From Blastocatellia bacterium (GTDB lineage Bacteria; Acidobacteriota; Blastocatellia; Pyrinomonadales; Pyrinomonadaceae), in assembly GCA_003175865.1 (NCBI GenBank), contig PSRF01000020.1:1-7349 (forward strand): 7,349 bases of DNA, read 5' to 3'. The notes beneath the pieces are model-generated. The model was not told the DNA's origin and did no database searches. It saw only the letters and a program-made list of their open reading frames with translations. Position 1 is the first letter of the stretch. Each line of letters starts with the position of its first letter. This document shows positions 1-6,350 of this stretch, piece by piece. The translations under genes were made by a program, and so were the position numbers.

Positions 1-399
1 ATGATGCTCTATCCTGAAGGACCGAATGATCCACGGGCAAAGTTTCCAGGAATCGAGTGGAAGCATACCCGTGACGAAGTTACAAAGATGACCGCTTTTG
101 AAGCAAAAACAGCTGGAACACTTGCAGAGGAAAACATGAAAAAAATGGGAATAACGTGGGCAACATTCGAAGGCAAACGTTTTACCTATCGTTCAAACGA
201 AACGGGTAAACACTATCGATTAATCGTTGATGCGACATGGGCCAAGGTGAGACAAAACCCGGAAGTCATGAAAGTCTTGCTCGCGACGGGCGATTTGATC
301 CTCAAACCCGATCATCACGAAGAACCAAATGCGCCACCAGAGTGGCACTACTACGAGATCTGGATGAAGATTCGAAGTCAGTTAAGAAACGAGAAATAG
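1..399 (+). CDS. NADAR-like small protein, probably 5'-truncated by the window edge
   Basis: The 132 visible residues resemble the C-terminal two thirds of a NADAR (YbiA-like) domain, a fold linked to NAD/ADP-ribose chemistry and N-glycoside hydrolysis. Matching parts are a segment with W20, D25 and an A-x-x-A-K-x-A-G run near residues 32-39, then A-E-E-N-M-K-K-M-G at 42-50, then R-Q-N-P-E-V-M-K-V-L-L-A-T-G-D at 84-98 (the family's 'QNPEL..LLATGD' block), and W-M-K-I-R-S-Q-L-R at 121-129, like the family's closing 'LM.IR..L' helix. The usual N-terminal 'FSNF' strand is absent and the reading frame is open from base 1, so the true start is likely upstream and the ATG ATG at position 1 may be internal. 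The usual 'WG' near the end is replaced by W-H-Y-Y. It ends at a TAG, 53 bases before the convergent amidohydrolase. The coding region is secure; the family call is tentative. Confidence 0.55.
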   Translation: MMLYPEGPNDPRAKFPGIEWKHTRDEVTKMTAFEAKTAGTLAEENMKKMGITWATFEGKRFTYRSNETGKHYRLIVDATWAKVRQNPEVMKVLLATGDLILKPDHHEEPNAPPEWHYYEIWMKIRSQLRNEK

Positions 400-408
400 T
401 ACGTCGCA

Positions 409-440
409 GGCTTCCCTACACTACTCATTAGACCGAAGCC
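409..440. terminator. Weak inverted repeat in the convergent gap 400-452
   Basis: GGCTTC (409-414) and GAAGCC (435-440) form a 6-bp stem with a 20-base loop. A competing 5-bp pair, TACTC (422-426) with GAGTA (441-445), overlaps it. The position between two convergent stop codons suits a bidirectional terminator, but there is no T-run and the loop is long. This is only a candidate. Confidence 0.18.
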
Positions 441-452
441 GAGTAATTACCT

Positions 453-1802
453 CTACTGCTTGTAAACAATTCCGTTCTTCATAACGAAAGTAACGTTCTG
501 CATAATGTGTATATCAGCGAGCGGATCGCCTGAGACAGCCACAATGTCAGCCCAACGGCCAACCTGCAGCGTACCCACGTGCTTTTCCCATCCCAACAAC
601 TTCGCTGCGTTCGATGTGCCTGCCATTATCGCAGCCATATTGCTCATTCCGCCCCACTCAACCATCAACACAAACTCGTGCGCATTCGCTCCGTGTGGCA
701 CGACTCCGGCGTCCGTCCCAAGCGCAATCTGAACGCCATTCGCGACTGCGATCTTGATTCCGTGTCGTGCAGCAGCCGCAGCAGCAAGAGCTTTTTCGGC
801 ACGTAGACCTTTCAAGACTCCGGCCTTTGCTGCACGTTCCACCGACTCTGCGGCAGACAGCGTAGGAACCAAAAACGTACCCCGCTCCTTCATCAAACGC
901 GCACCTTCCTCATCCAGAAAAGACCCATGCTCAATTGATGAAACACCTGCTCGCGTAGCGAGTTTGATTCCTTCAGTTCCGTGTGCATGCGCTGCCACTT
1001 TGCGTTCCAGTTTATTTGCCTCTTCCACAAGGGCCTTCAACTCTTCAAATGAGTATTGCGTGGCACCAACGGCATCACCTTCCGACAACACTCCTCCGGT
1101 TGCACATGTTTTGATGACGTCAGCACCGTACTTGATTTGATATCGGACAGCAGCACGAATTTGATCTGGTCCATCAGCGACCCCATCCTGGATACCGGGG
1201 TCGATTAAGCCTGGGCGAAATCCGTTATCGTCGCAGTGGCCACCGCGAATCCCAATCGCGTGTCCGGCTGTTTCCATTCGCGGTCCCGGAATCCACCCTT
1301 CGTTAATCGCTTTTCGCAAAGCCATATCATCGAAACGCCCTTCAGCACCGACGTTGCGAACACTTGTAAAGCCAGCCATCAATGTGTCGCGAGCGTGGAG
1401 CACACCGAGCATCGCGCCGAAGGATTCAAAGTCCTTAACTCGTGACATTTCGCCTTCGGGATCACCGAGGACGCGGCCGATGAGGTGTGTATGAGCATCG
1501 ATGAACCCTGGCAAGAGCGTGACATTGCCAAGGTCGATTATCTTCGCATTTGCAGGCACATTGACGGATGCGGCACTACCAACGGCAGTAATTTCATTAT
1601 CAGTAATAACGACCACGCCATTCGTCGTGGCCGGCGCACCAGTTCCGTCAATCAGTCGTGCAGCTTTCAAAACAACAATGCCTTTGTTGATTGGAGGCTC
1701 CGGTTTGATTTGCGAAGCATAAGGATTGGCAGATTGTGCGAAACTCGCCTCAATCAAAGAGACGACGAGCAGGACAGTCGCAGAAAAGTTTTTGAGATTC
1801 AC
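453..1802 (-). CDS. Exported metal-dependent amidohydrolase (imidazolonepropionase/Xaa-Pro dipeptidase-like)
   Basis: This 449-residue protein of the amidohydrolase superfamily is likely a periplasmic or secreted hydrolase of an amide or peptide-like bond. Residues 1-22 form a signal peptide with a hydrophobic core (TVLLVVSLIEA) and an S-F-A cleavage site before Q23. The mature protein has the N-terminal composite-barrel strand (residues 43-99), then the metal ligands H104-x-H106, K231 (the likely carboxylated lysine in K-T-C-A-T-G-G), H272/H274 in A-H-A-H-G, H292 in S-I-E-H-G, and the catalytic D364 in G-T-D-A-G. The C-terminal G-R-W-A-D-I-V-A-V strand closes the barrel. All expected active-site residues are present, so it should be active; the substrate cannot be read from sequence. 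The start is GTG at 1802-1800, backed by a GAGG ribosome site 6 bases upstream. It runs divergently from the histidine kinase and convergently with the NADAR-like gene, so it is probably a single-gene transcript. Confidence 0.93.
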   Translation of the reverse strand: MNLKNFSATVLLVVSLIEASFAQSANPYASQIKPEPPINKGIVVLKAARLIDGTGAPATTNGVVVITDNEITAVGSAASVNVPANAKIIDLGNVTLLPGFIDAHTHLIGRVLGDPEGEMSRVKDFESFGAMLGVLHARDTLMAGFTSVRNVGAEGRFDDMALRKAINEGWIPGPRMETAGHAIGIRGGHCDDNGFRPGLIDPGIQDGVADGPDQIRAAVRYQIKYGADVIKTCATGGVLSEGDAVGATQYSFEELKALVEEANKLERKVAAHAHGTEGIKLATRAGVSSIEHGSFLDEEGARLMKERGTFLVPTLSAAESVERAAKAGVLKGLRAEKALAAAAAARHGIKIAVANGVQIALGTDAGVVPHGANAHEFVLMVEWGGMSNMAAIMAGTSNAAKLLGWEKHVGTLQVGRWADIVAVSGDPLADIHIMQNVTFVMKNGIVYKQ

Positions 1803-1944
1803 AGTCGGCCTCGAGTTTGAGATTATTTGCGCGATCGAGCGTTACGCGATGAAAGCGCGCGCATTTTAGTAAAAGATCCCATGGTAACCAACAACTGAAC
1901 GCTAACGTACATTACTACGACACTACTAAACTTATTATGTTTGA
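1803..1944. promoter_or_regulatory. Divergent intergenic region between amidohydrolase and histidine kinase
   Basis: This 142-base gap must hold promoters for both flanking genes. On the plus strand a -10-like TATTAT lies at 1933-1938. It has no convincing -35 and ends only six bases before the kinase ATG, which itself lacks a ribosome site. On the minus strand AATAAT (1827-1822) is a -10-like hexamer, also with no -35 partner. The stretch 1828-1863 is rich in GCGC/CGCGAT repeats, including CGCGAT twice. No clear operator is visible. Confidence 0.3.
1809..1812 (-). promoter_or_regulatory. Ribosome binding site deciding a GTG start
   Basis: GAGG on the minus strand, six bases before GTG (1802-1800). 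This spacing supports GTG as the start and places the whole signal peptide inside the protein. Confidence 0.6.
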
Positions 1945-3876
1945 ATGCCTCGTTTAAGAACTCGACAGCTCTTCATGTTTTCACTTTGGCCGGATCGATC
2001 TCAAACGTCGAAGTATCTTGTCGCCGTTGGCTCAACAGTGCTGGTCATTCTTTTGCGTTTCGCGCTCGCCACCGTTGTTGGAGACGCAGCTCTTTTTTTC
2101 CCGTTCATACTCGCGGTCACTCTTACCGCATGTTACGGTGGATTCCAACCTGGCTTACTGGCAACGTTTCTCGGTGCTGTTGCTGCGGTTTTCTTTTTCG
2201 TACCTCCTTATTACAGCTTTGCCATTCCGGACTCGAAATTAGTAGTAACACTCATCTTCTTCATCATCGCGAGCATCACAATTTCCCTGGTCTGTGACGC
2301 GCTACGTCGCGCCTTGCGTCGCGCAGAGGCGAGTGAACGCAAAACCGCAGAACATCTATCCGATTTAGAAAAACGAGATGAGGCGCTGCAGGATGTTCAG
2401 ACACAACTGCAAATAATCACGGATTCCATGTCAGCACTTGTGACGCGCTGCACGCGTGACTTGAAGTACGCATGGGTCAGCCGTCCATATGCCGAATGGT
2501 TGAACCTCACTCGCGAGCAGATAATCGGGGCGAATATTGTTGACATCATTGGCGACGATGCCTTTAAAAAACTTGGGCCGTCTTTCGAGCGCGCCCTGCA
2601 AGGCGAGGTCGTTGAATATGAAGAGCAGATTAATTACGGCCCAATAGGATCACGTTGGATTCATGCTGTCTATACGCCAACATTCAGTTCAGACAAGAGT
2701 GTCGACGGTTGGGTGGCGGTAGTGATCGATATCGATCCACAGAAGAAAGCAGAAGAAGTTTTGCGCGCAACGGATCGGCGCAAAGATAACTTCCTGGCGA
2801 TACTGGCTCATGAGCTGCGGAACCCACTCGCACCGTTACGCCACTCACTTGCGCTTCTCAAGGATCCAAATACAGATTCGTCGAGTGACGAATACGCGCT
2901 GGAGGTCATGGACCGGCAGTTATCACACATGGTCCGCCTGGTGGACGATTTACTCGACCTGTCTCGTATCAATTCCGATAAAATCAAATTGCAAATCCAA
3001 ACAGTGTCGCTGGCAGATGTTGTATCGCAGGCAGTTGAAACCGTTAAGCCGATCGTGGCGGCGGCTGGACATCGGTTGGTAATCGACTTACCACCGGAAC
3101 GGCTACAACTCAACGCCGACACCGTTCGACTGTCTCAGGCGTTTTCGAACCTACTTAACAACGCGTGTAAGTTTACTGAACCGGGTGGCGAGATTAGCTT
3201 GCGTGCTGTAAGTGACAATGGCGACATAGTTGTCTCGGTTGCTGATAACGGATTCGGCATTCCGGCGGACATATCCGACAGTATCTTTGGAATGTTTACC
3301 CAGGCCGATCAAACGATCGAACGCAAACACGGCGGCTTGGGTATCGGTCTCGCATTGGTAAAGCGACTCGTGGATATGCATGGCGGCTCGATCTCGGTCC
3401 GGAACAGAGTGGATGGCGTAGGCGCTGAATTCACTGTCCGCCTTCCAGTCTCAATTGAAGCGTCCCCAATACCTCCTCTTCAATCGCAAATGTATGCAAA
3501 GCGAGAGTCAGGTCTAAACATCCTCGTAGTTGATGACAACGTTGACGCTGCGGAGTCGTTGAGCATGCTGATGCAGGTGATGGGCAACAAAACTCAAACG
3601 GCCAATGACGGGGAGGAAGCGCTGAGACTCGCGAGCAAACTACATCCAGACGTTGTTTTGTTGGATGTTGGTTTACCCAAAATGAATGGCTACGATGTTG
3701 CTCGTGCTATTCGACAACAGACGTGGGCGCAACGACCTATACTAATTGCGATCACGGGTTGGGGACAAACCGAAGATAAAGCCAATTCAAAAGAAGCTGG
3801 GTTTGATCATCACGTAGTAAAGCCAGTAGATCCAGACGTCTTGCTGGAATTGATCAGCGAAACGCGTAACCGCTAA
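1945..3876 (+). CDS. Membrane hybrid sensor histidine kinase (DUF4118-PAS-HisKA-HATPase-REC)
   Basis: This 643-residue sensor autophosphorylates on histidine and passes phosphate to its own receiver. Residues 22-118 contain four hydrophobic helices of the KdpD-type DUF4118 membrane domain, with the F-x-x-G-L-L-A-T turn at 67-74. A short charged linker helix (119-155) leads to a PAS fold (about 156-265). HisKA has phospho-acceptor H289 in A-H-E-L-R-N-P-L. The ATPase has the N-box N406, G1 D434-x-G-x-G, and G2 G-G-L-G-I-G-L-A at 463-470. A receiver follows, with D530/D531, phospho-acceptor D574, T604 and K626, all conserved. The A-G-F-D-H-H-V-V-K-P-V-D-P signature (618-630) is typical of hybrid-kinase receivers. 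There is no KdpD or Usp domain and no kdp genes nearby, so a potassium role is not implied. No ribosome site precedes ATG 1945; the in-frame ATG at 1975 (M11) is an alternative with no better site. The output partner is not in the window. Confidence 0.93.
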   Translation: MPRLRTRQLFMFSLWPDRSQTSKYLVAVGSTVLVILLRFALATVVGDAALFFPFILAVTLTACYGGFQPGLLATFLGAVAAVFFFVPPYYSFAIPDSKLVVTLIFFIIASITISLVCDALRRALRRAEASERKTAEHLSDLEKRDEALQDVQTQLQIITDSMSALVTRCTRDLKYAWVSRPYAEWLNLTREQIIGANIVDIIGDDAFKKLGPSFERALQGEVVEYEEQINYGPIGSRWIHAVYTPTFSSDKSVDGWVAVVIDIDPQKKAEEVLRATDRRKDNFLAILAHELRNPLAPLRHSLALLKDPNTDSSSDEYALEVMDRQLSHMVRLVDDLLDLSRINSDKIKLQIQTVSLADVVSQAVETVKPIVAAAGHRLVIDLPPERLQLNADTVRLSQAFSNLLNNACKFTEPGGEISLRAVSDNGDIVVSVADNGFGIPADISDSIFGMFTQADQTIERKHGGLGIGLALVKRLVDMHGGSISVRNRVDGVGAEFTVRLPVSIEASPIPPLQSQMYAKRESGLNILVVDDNVDAAESLSMLMQVMGNKTQTANDGEEALRLASKLHPDVVLLDVGLPKMNGYDVARAIRQQTWAQRPILIAITGWGQTEDKANSKEAGFDHHVVKPVDPDVLLELISETRNR

Positions 3877-3910
3877 GAGAAGAGTTTGAGAGCGAAGCGT
3901 TTAAGCGACT

Positions 3911-3944
3911 GCCTATATGAAGCAAGCAACTTCATTGCAGAGGC
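3911..3944. terminator. Candidate stem-loop between convergent kinase and ABC ATPase genes
   Basis: ATGAAG (3917-3922) pairs with CTTCAT (3930-3935) over a 7-base loop, and outer GCCT (3911-3914) can pair with AGGC (3941-3944) across an internal bulge. It sits in the 97-base gap between two stop codons, where a bidirectional terminator would be expected. There is no T-run on either side, so the call is weak. Confidence 0.25.
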
Positions 3945-3973
3945 TCGCTCCTGTTCTAAACTCGGCGTGATTG

Positions 3974-4858
3974 TTAGAGGATTTGCTCCTTCGGTCTGCG
4001 CTTCTTATTCCAAGGATCAGGATAGTACGGATCATCCGAATGATCATGTTGGTCCAGGGTAAGCAACTCTTTGATTAAGGGATCATTGCTCGTTTGAAAT
4101 GCATCGAGGCTCCCATCGAAATAGATCTTACCGCTTTCAAGGACCATCACCCTTGAATCCGGCAACTCGTCCTTTCCCGCTTCAAGAACTCTGACAGGAC
4201 CATCAGAGACTTGTTCGGCGCAGTAATGCGCGAGATAAGGGAGTTCGTGAAGTTTCTTCGTAACATAAATCGACGAGACCTTATTCAAATCCCGCGCCCG
4301 TATTACCAAATCAAGCACCTGAACAGCGACAATCGGATCAAGGCTATTTGTTGGTTCATCAAACAACATGATTGATGGCCAACCAACCAGGGACCTGGCA
4401 ATTTCCACTCGGCGTTTCATTCCTCCCGACAGTTCTGCGGGCAGCTTGTTTTCTTCACCATCCATCCCAACAAAGCGCAGGACCTCGCTGACTGCCGTAC
4501 CGATCTTCTGCTCGTCCCATCCATGCTCTTTGAGTCGATAAGCAACGTTGTCATAGACGGACAGGCCTGAGAACAACGAATCTTCTTGAAATACCATGCC
4601 CATCGAACCACCACGGATACCTAGCAGAGTCGATTCATCGAGATTTTCAATCTCCTGACCCTGAACAAAAATCTGACCGCTGTCAGGTCTCAGCAGACCG
4701 ATTGCCAAATGCAGCAATACGGATTTGCCGGAACCTGACACACCTGTCAGAAGGAGTGTTTCCTCGGATGCAAGCTGGAAACTGACATCGGAGAGTACCG
4801 CTGTACCGTCGAAACTTATCGACACGTTGCGAAATTCCAAGACAGGACTATTTTGCAT
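3974..4858 (-). CDS. ABC transporter ATP-binding protein, MlaF/Mkl-type
   Basis: This 294-residue cytoplasmic ATPase would power an inner-membrane lipid/solvent (Mla-like) transporter. It has Walker A G-V-S-G-S-G-K-S (39-46), Q-loop Q91 in M-V-F-Q-E-D-S-L-F-S-G-L-S-V-Y-D-N-V-A, the signature L-S-G-G-M (143-147), Walker B I-M-L-F-D-E-P (163-169) with catalytic E168, and D-loop S-L-D-P. The Q-loop stretch 'LF..L.VYDNVA' is the feature that points to the MlaF/Mkl group. Oddities: the switch histidine expected in V-T-H-D is lysine (K201 in V-T-K-K-L-H-E), and about 20 extra residues (216-236) precede the last core strand. The tail (270-290) is rich in acidic then basic residues. No MlaE permease or MlaD substrate-binding gene is nearby. 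It follows the alcohol dehydrogenase by 36 bases on the same strand and is probably co-transcribed. ATG is the start; the nearest AAGGA is about 15 bases away, longer than usual. Confidence 0.9.
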   Translation of the reverse strand: MQNSPVLEFRNVSISFDGTAVLSDVSFQLASEETLLLTGVSGSGKSVLLHLAIGLLRPDSGQIFVQGQEIENLDESTLLGIRGGSMGMVFQEDSLFSGLSVYDNVAYRLKEHGWDEQKIGTAVSEVLRFVGMDGEENKLPAELSGGMKRRVEIARSLVGWPSIMLFDEPTNSLDPIVAVQVLDLVIRARDLNKVSSIYVTKKLHELPYLAHYCAEQVSDGPVRVLEAGKDELPDSRVMVLESGKIYFDGSLDAFQTSNDPLIKELLTLDQHDHSDDPYYPDPWNKKRRPKEQIL

Positions 4859-4862
4859 AACT

Positions 4863-4890
4863 ACTGGACCAGTTCCTTCCAGCGTGGAAG
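4863..4890 (-). repeat. Two adjacent small inverted repeats at the dehydrogenase/ATPase junction
   Basis: CTTCCA-GCG-TGGAAG (4876-4890 on the plus strand) is a perfect 6-bp dyad, and ACTGG-A-CCAGT (4863-4873) is a perfect 5-bp dyad one to two bases away. Both lie in the 36-base gap between the dehydrogenase stop and the ATPase ATG. On the message, the only purine-rich ribosome-site candidate (GGAAGGA) overlaps the 3' arm of the first hairpin. This could tune translation of the second gene or stabilise the upstream message; function is inferred only. Confidence 0.4.
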
Positions 4891-4894
4891 ATTG

Positions 4895-5959
4895 CTAGGG
4901 CTTAATGGCAACTTTCAACACACCATCGAGTCGTTCACCGAATAAATCGTATGCGTCACAGATTTGATTGAGCGAGAACGTGTGCGTCAACAAAGGTCGA
5001 AGATCAACACGTCCCATGCGGACTGTTTCCATCAATCGGCGCATGCGTTCTTTGCCGCCCGGGCACAACGTGGTAACGATGCGATGATCTCCGATGCCAG
5101 CAGCAAAAGCGTCGTACGGAATCTGGAGTTTACCCGAATAGACCCCCAGACTCGAGAGCGTTCCGCCTGGTCTAAGCACGCGCAAAGCACTTTCAAATGT
5201 TTGTTGTGTTCCAAGTGCTTCAATCGTCACGTCTGCGCCGCCACCAGTTAATTTCTTAACCTCCGCGATGACGTCAGCATCACGGTAATCGAGCACAACA
5301 TCGGCTCCCATCTTCTTAGCCATCTGCAATCGCGTTTCGTCACCATCGATGCCAATGATTAGGGATGCGCCCATTAGTTTTGCACCGGCAGTGGCACACA
5401 GTCCAATCGGTCCCTGCGCAAATACCACTACAGAGTCACCAATGCGAATGTTTGCTGATTCGGCGCCACCGAACCCGGTGGAGGCAATGTCCGCTAACAA
5501 CACAACTTGTTCGTCTGTCAGTTCCGGAGGAATCTTTGCGAGATTCGCTTGCGCATTTGGAACCAGCAAGTACTCCGCCTGTGCTCCGTTAATCGAGTTT
5601 CCAAAGCGCCATCCACCGAGCGCCTCGTAACCCTCGCCACGTCCGCACTGTGAGAGATGTCCGGAAAGACAAGCGCGACATTGACCACAAGGTGTTATCG
5701 CGCCGACCAACACTCGGTCGCCAATTTCATATCCGCTAATACCCTCGCCGAGCTCTTCAATGACTCCCACGGGCTCGTGACCAATCACCAGTCCTGACTT
5801 CACCGGATATTCTCCTCGCACAATGTGCAAATCAGTACCGCAGATGGTCGTCAACGTAATCCTAATCACCGCTTCACCGACACCGGCGTGGGGGCGTTCT
5901 ACTTCACGAACTTCAATTTTGTTCTTGGCAAGAAATACATTTGCTCTCATCTTCGACAT
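4895..5959 (-). CDS. Zinc-dependent alcohol dehydrogenase (MDR family, NAD-type)
   Basis: This 354-residue cytosolic medium-chain dehydrogenase interconverts an alcohol and an aldehyde or ketone. Counting from the ATG at 5959, catalytic zinc ligands are C40, H61, E62 and D157 (L-A-D-I-A-S-T-G-F), the set seen in the Thermoanaerobacter/Clostridium secondary-alcohol enzymes. The T-L-C-P-G-G-K-E-R-M-R-R-L block near 297-309 also fits that group. Unlike those enzymes it keeps a structural-zinc lobe: C91, C94, C97, C105. The Rossmann turn is A-Q-G-P-I-G (181-186), with Ala for the usual first Gly, and D205 ends the second strand, which favours NAD over NADP. An upstream in-frame TTG (5974) overlaps the AGGAG ribosome site (5971-5967), so it cannot be the start; ATG 5959, seven bases downstream of that site, fits well. 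It is the first gene of a likely pair with the ABC ATPase. Substrate unknown. Confidence 0.93.
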   Translation of the reverse strand: MSKMRANVFLAKNKIEVREVERPHAGVGEAVIRITLTTICGTDLHIVRGEYPVKSGLVIGHEPVGVIEELGEGISGYEIGDRVLVGAITPCGQCRACLSGHLSQCGRGEGYEALGGWRFGNSINGAQAEYLLVPNAQANLAKIPPELTDEQVVLLADIASTGFGGAESANIRIGDSVVVFAQGPIGLCATAGAKLMGASLIIGIDGDETRLQMAKKMGADVVLDYRDADVIAEVKKLTGGGADVTIEALGTQQTFESALRVLRPGGTLSSLGVYSGKLQIPYDAFAAGIGDHRIVTTLCPGGKERMRRLMETVRMGRVDLRPLLTHTFSLNQICDAYDLFGERLDGVLKVAIKP

Positions 5960-5966
5960 TGCTTTA

Positions 5967-5971
5967 CTCCT
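5967..5971 (-). promoter_or_regulatory. Ribosome binding site AGGAG fixing the dehydrogenase start
   Basis: AGGAG on the minus strand, seven bases before ATG at 5959. It is the best ribosome site in the window and rules out the longer TTG start, which overlaps it. Confidence 0.8.
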
Positions 5972-5980
5972 CAACCAATC

Positions 5981-6077
5981 GCTGGGAACCCCAGGCGTCC
6001 TCGCCTGCTTCCCTTGAATTCACCCAGTCTTGAAGCTGGCCGACATGTTGGCAGGCGCGGACGCCTGCGCTCCCAGC
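5981..6077. repeat. BIME-like paired-hairpin palindromic element
   Basis: The left arm 5981-6008 and right arm 6051-6077 are imperfect inverted repeats: both read GCTGGGA, a 3-4 base variable spot, CAGGCGTCC, one variable base, then CGCCTGC. Each arm is also a hairpin by itself: CAGGCG-TCCT-CGCCTG at 5992-6007 and GCAGGCG-CGGA-CGCCTGC at 6051-6068. The 42-base linker contains CCAG/CTGG (6024-6039) and a near-palindrome GCCGACATGTTGGC (6039-6052). Two inverted GC-rich hairpins with a linker is the layout of REP/BIME elements moved by RAYT transposases; no RAYT gene is in view. It lies 21 bases upstream of the dehydrogenase ATG, so it may fall in that leader or carry its promoter. Confidence 0.75.
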
Positions 6078-6244
6078 CATAACCCTTTACCTGACTCGCA
6101 GCAAAGACGGTGCCGTCAAAGTTGTTAGCAAATCGCAGCTACGTCGGCAGGCTAAATTGCAAACTTACGCACTTTGGTGGGAGAAAAGCGCCAAAGCTTG
6201 CGTGAAATTCTTGTGTCAAAACTCTGAGTTTGCCTTGGGAATTC
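6078..6244. other. Non-coding stretch between repeats, with two small dyads
   Basis: No supportable gene is present. Two inverted repeats stand out: GACGG-TG-CCGTC (6106-6117), compact enough to be an operator, and CTTTGG (6172-6177) with CCAAAG (6191-6196), a 6-bp stem over a 13-base loop. A minus-strand TTGACA (6219-6214) lacks a matching -10. The dehydrogenase promoter may lie here or inside the neighbouring repeat. Confidence 0.35.
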
Positions 6245-6330
6245 GTTACTTTATTTTGTGTGATTTCGTGGATCGCTTTTTTTCGGGAGCCTAATAGGTG
6301 ACCCACGAAAACATACGAACTAACGCGAAC
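6245..6330. repeat. CACGAA-type long palindromic repeat, copy 1
   Basis: The left arm 6245-6274 and right arm 6300-6330 are imperfect inverted repeats around a 25-base centre. The arms are built from TTCGTG-like units (TTTGTG 6255, TTCGTG 6265) and CACGAA-like units (CACGAA 6304, TACGAA 6314, CGCGAA 6324) spaced 10 bases apart. It starts 20 bases beyond the stop codon of the metal transporter gene, and the core matches the copy at 7194-7279 in the same orientation. This copy is the more decayed of the two. Confidence 0.75.
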
Positions 6331-6350
6331 AACCTGTCGGTAATACTTGG

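Noticed and set aside
754..1140. Plus-strand open frame of 128 codons opposite the amidohydrolase
   Set aside because: It is antisense to a gene with all active-site motifs intact; the Ala/Ser/Arg-rich translation is typical of a shadow frame.
1941..2297. Plus-strand frame starting at TTG 1941 over the kinase membrane domain
   Set aside because: The overlapping frame from 1945 encodes the DUF4118 helices and continues into a full kinase; this one is its shadow.
1945..3876. Potassium-sensing KdpD
   Set aside because: Only the membrane domain is KdpD-like; the KdpD and Usp domains and kdpFABC/kdpE are absent and a PAS and a receiver are present instead.
5960..5974. Longer dehydrogenase start at TTG 5974
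   Set aside because: The TTG overlaps the AGGAG ribosome site that serves ATG 5959, so the extra five residues are not expected to be translated.
6245..6350. Repeat copy 1 as the intrinsic terminator of the metal transporter
   Set aside because: It is well placed, but the minus strand has no U-run after the stem and the same palindrome also occurs upstream of the gene, so it is better called a repeat.
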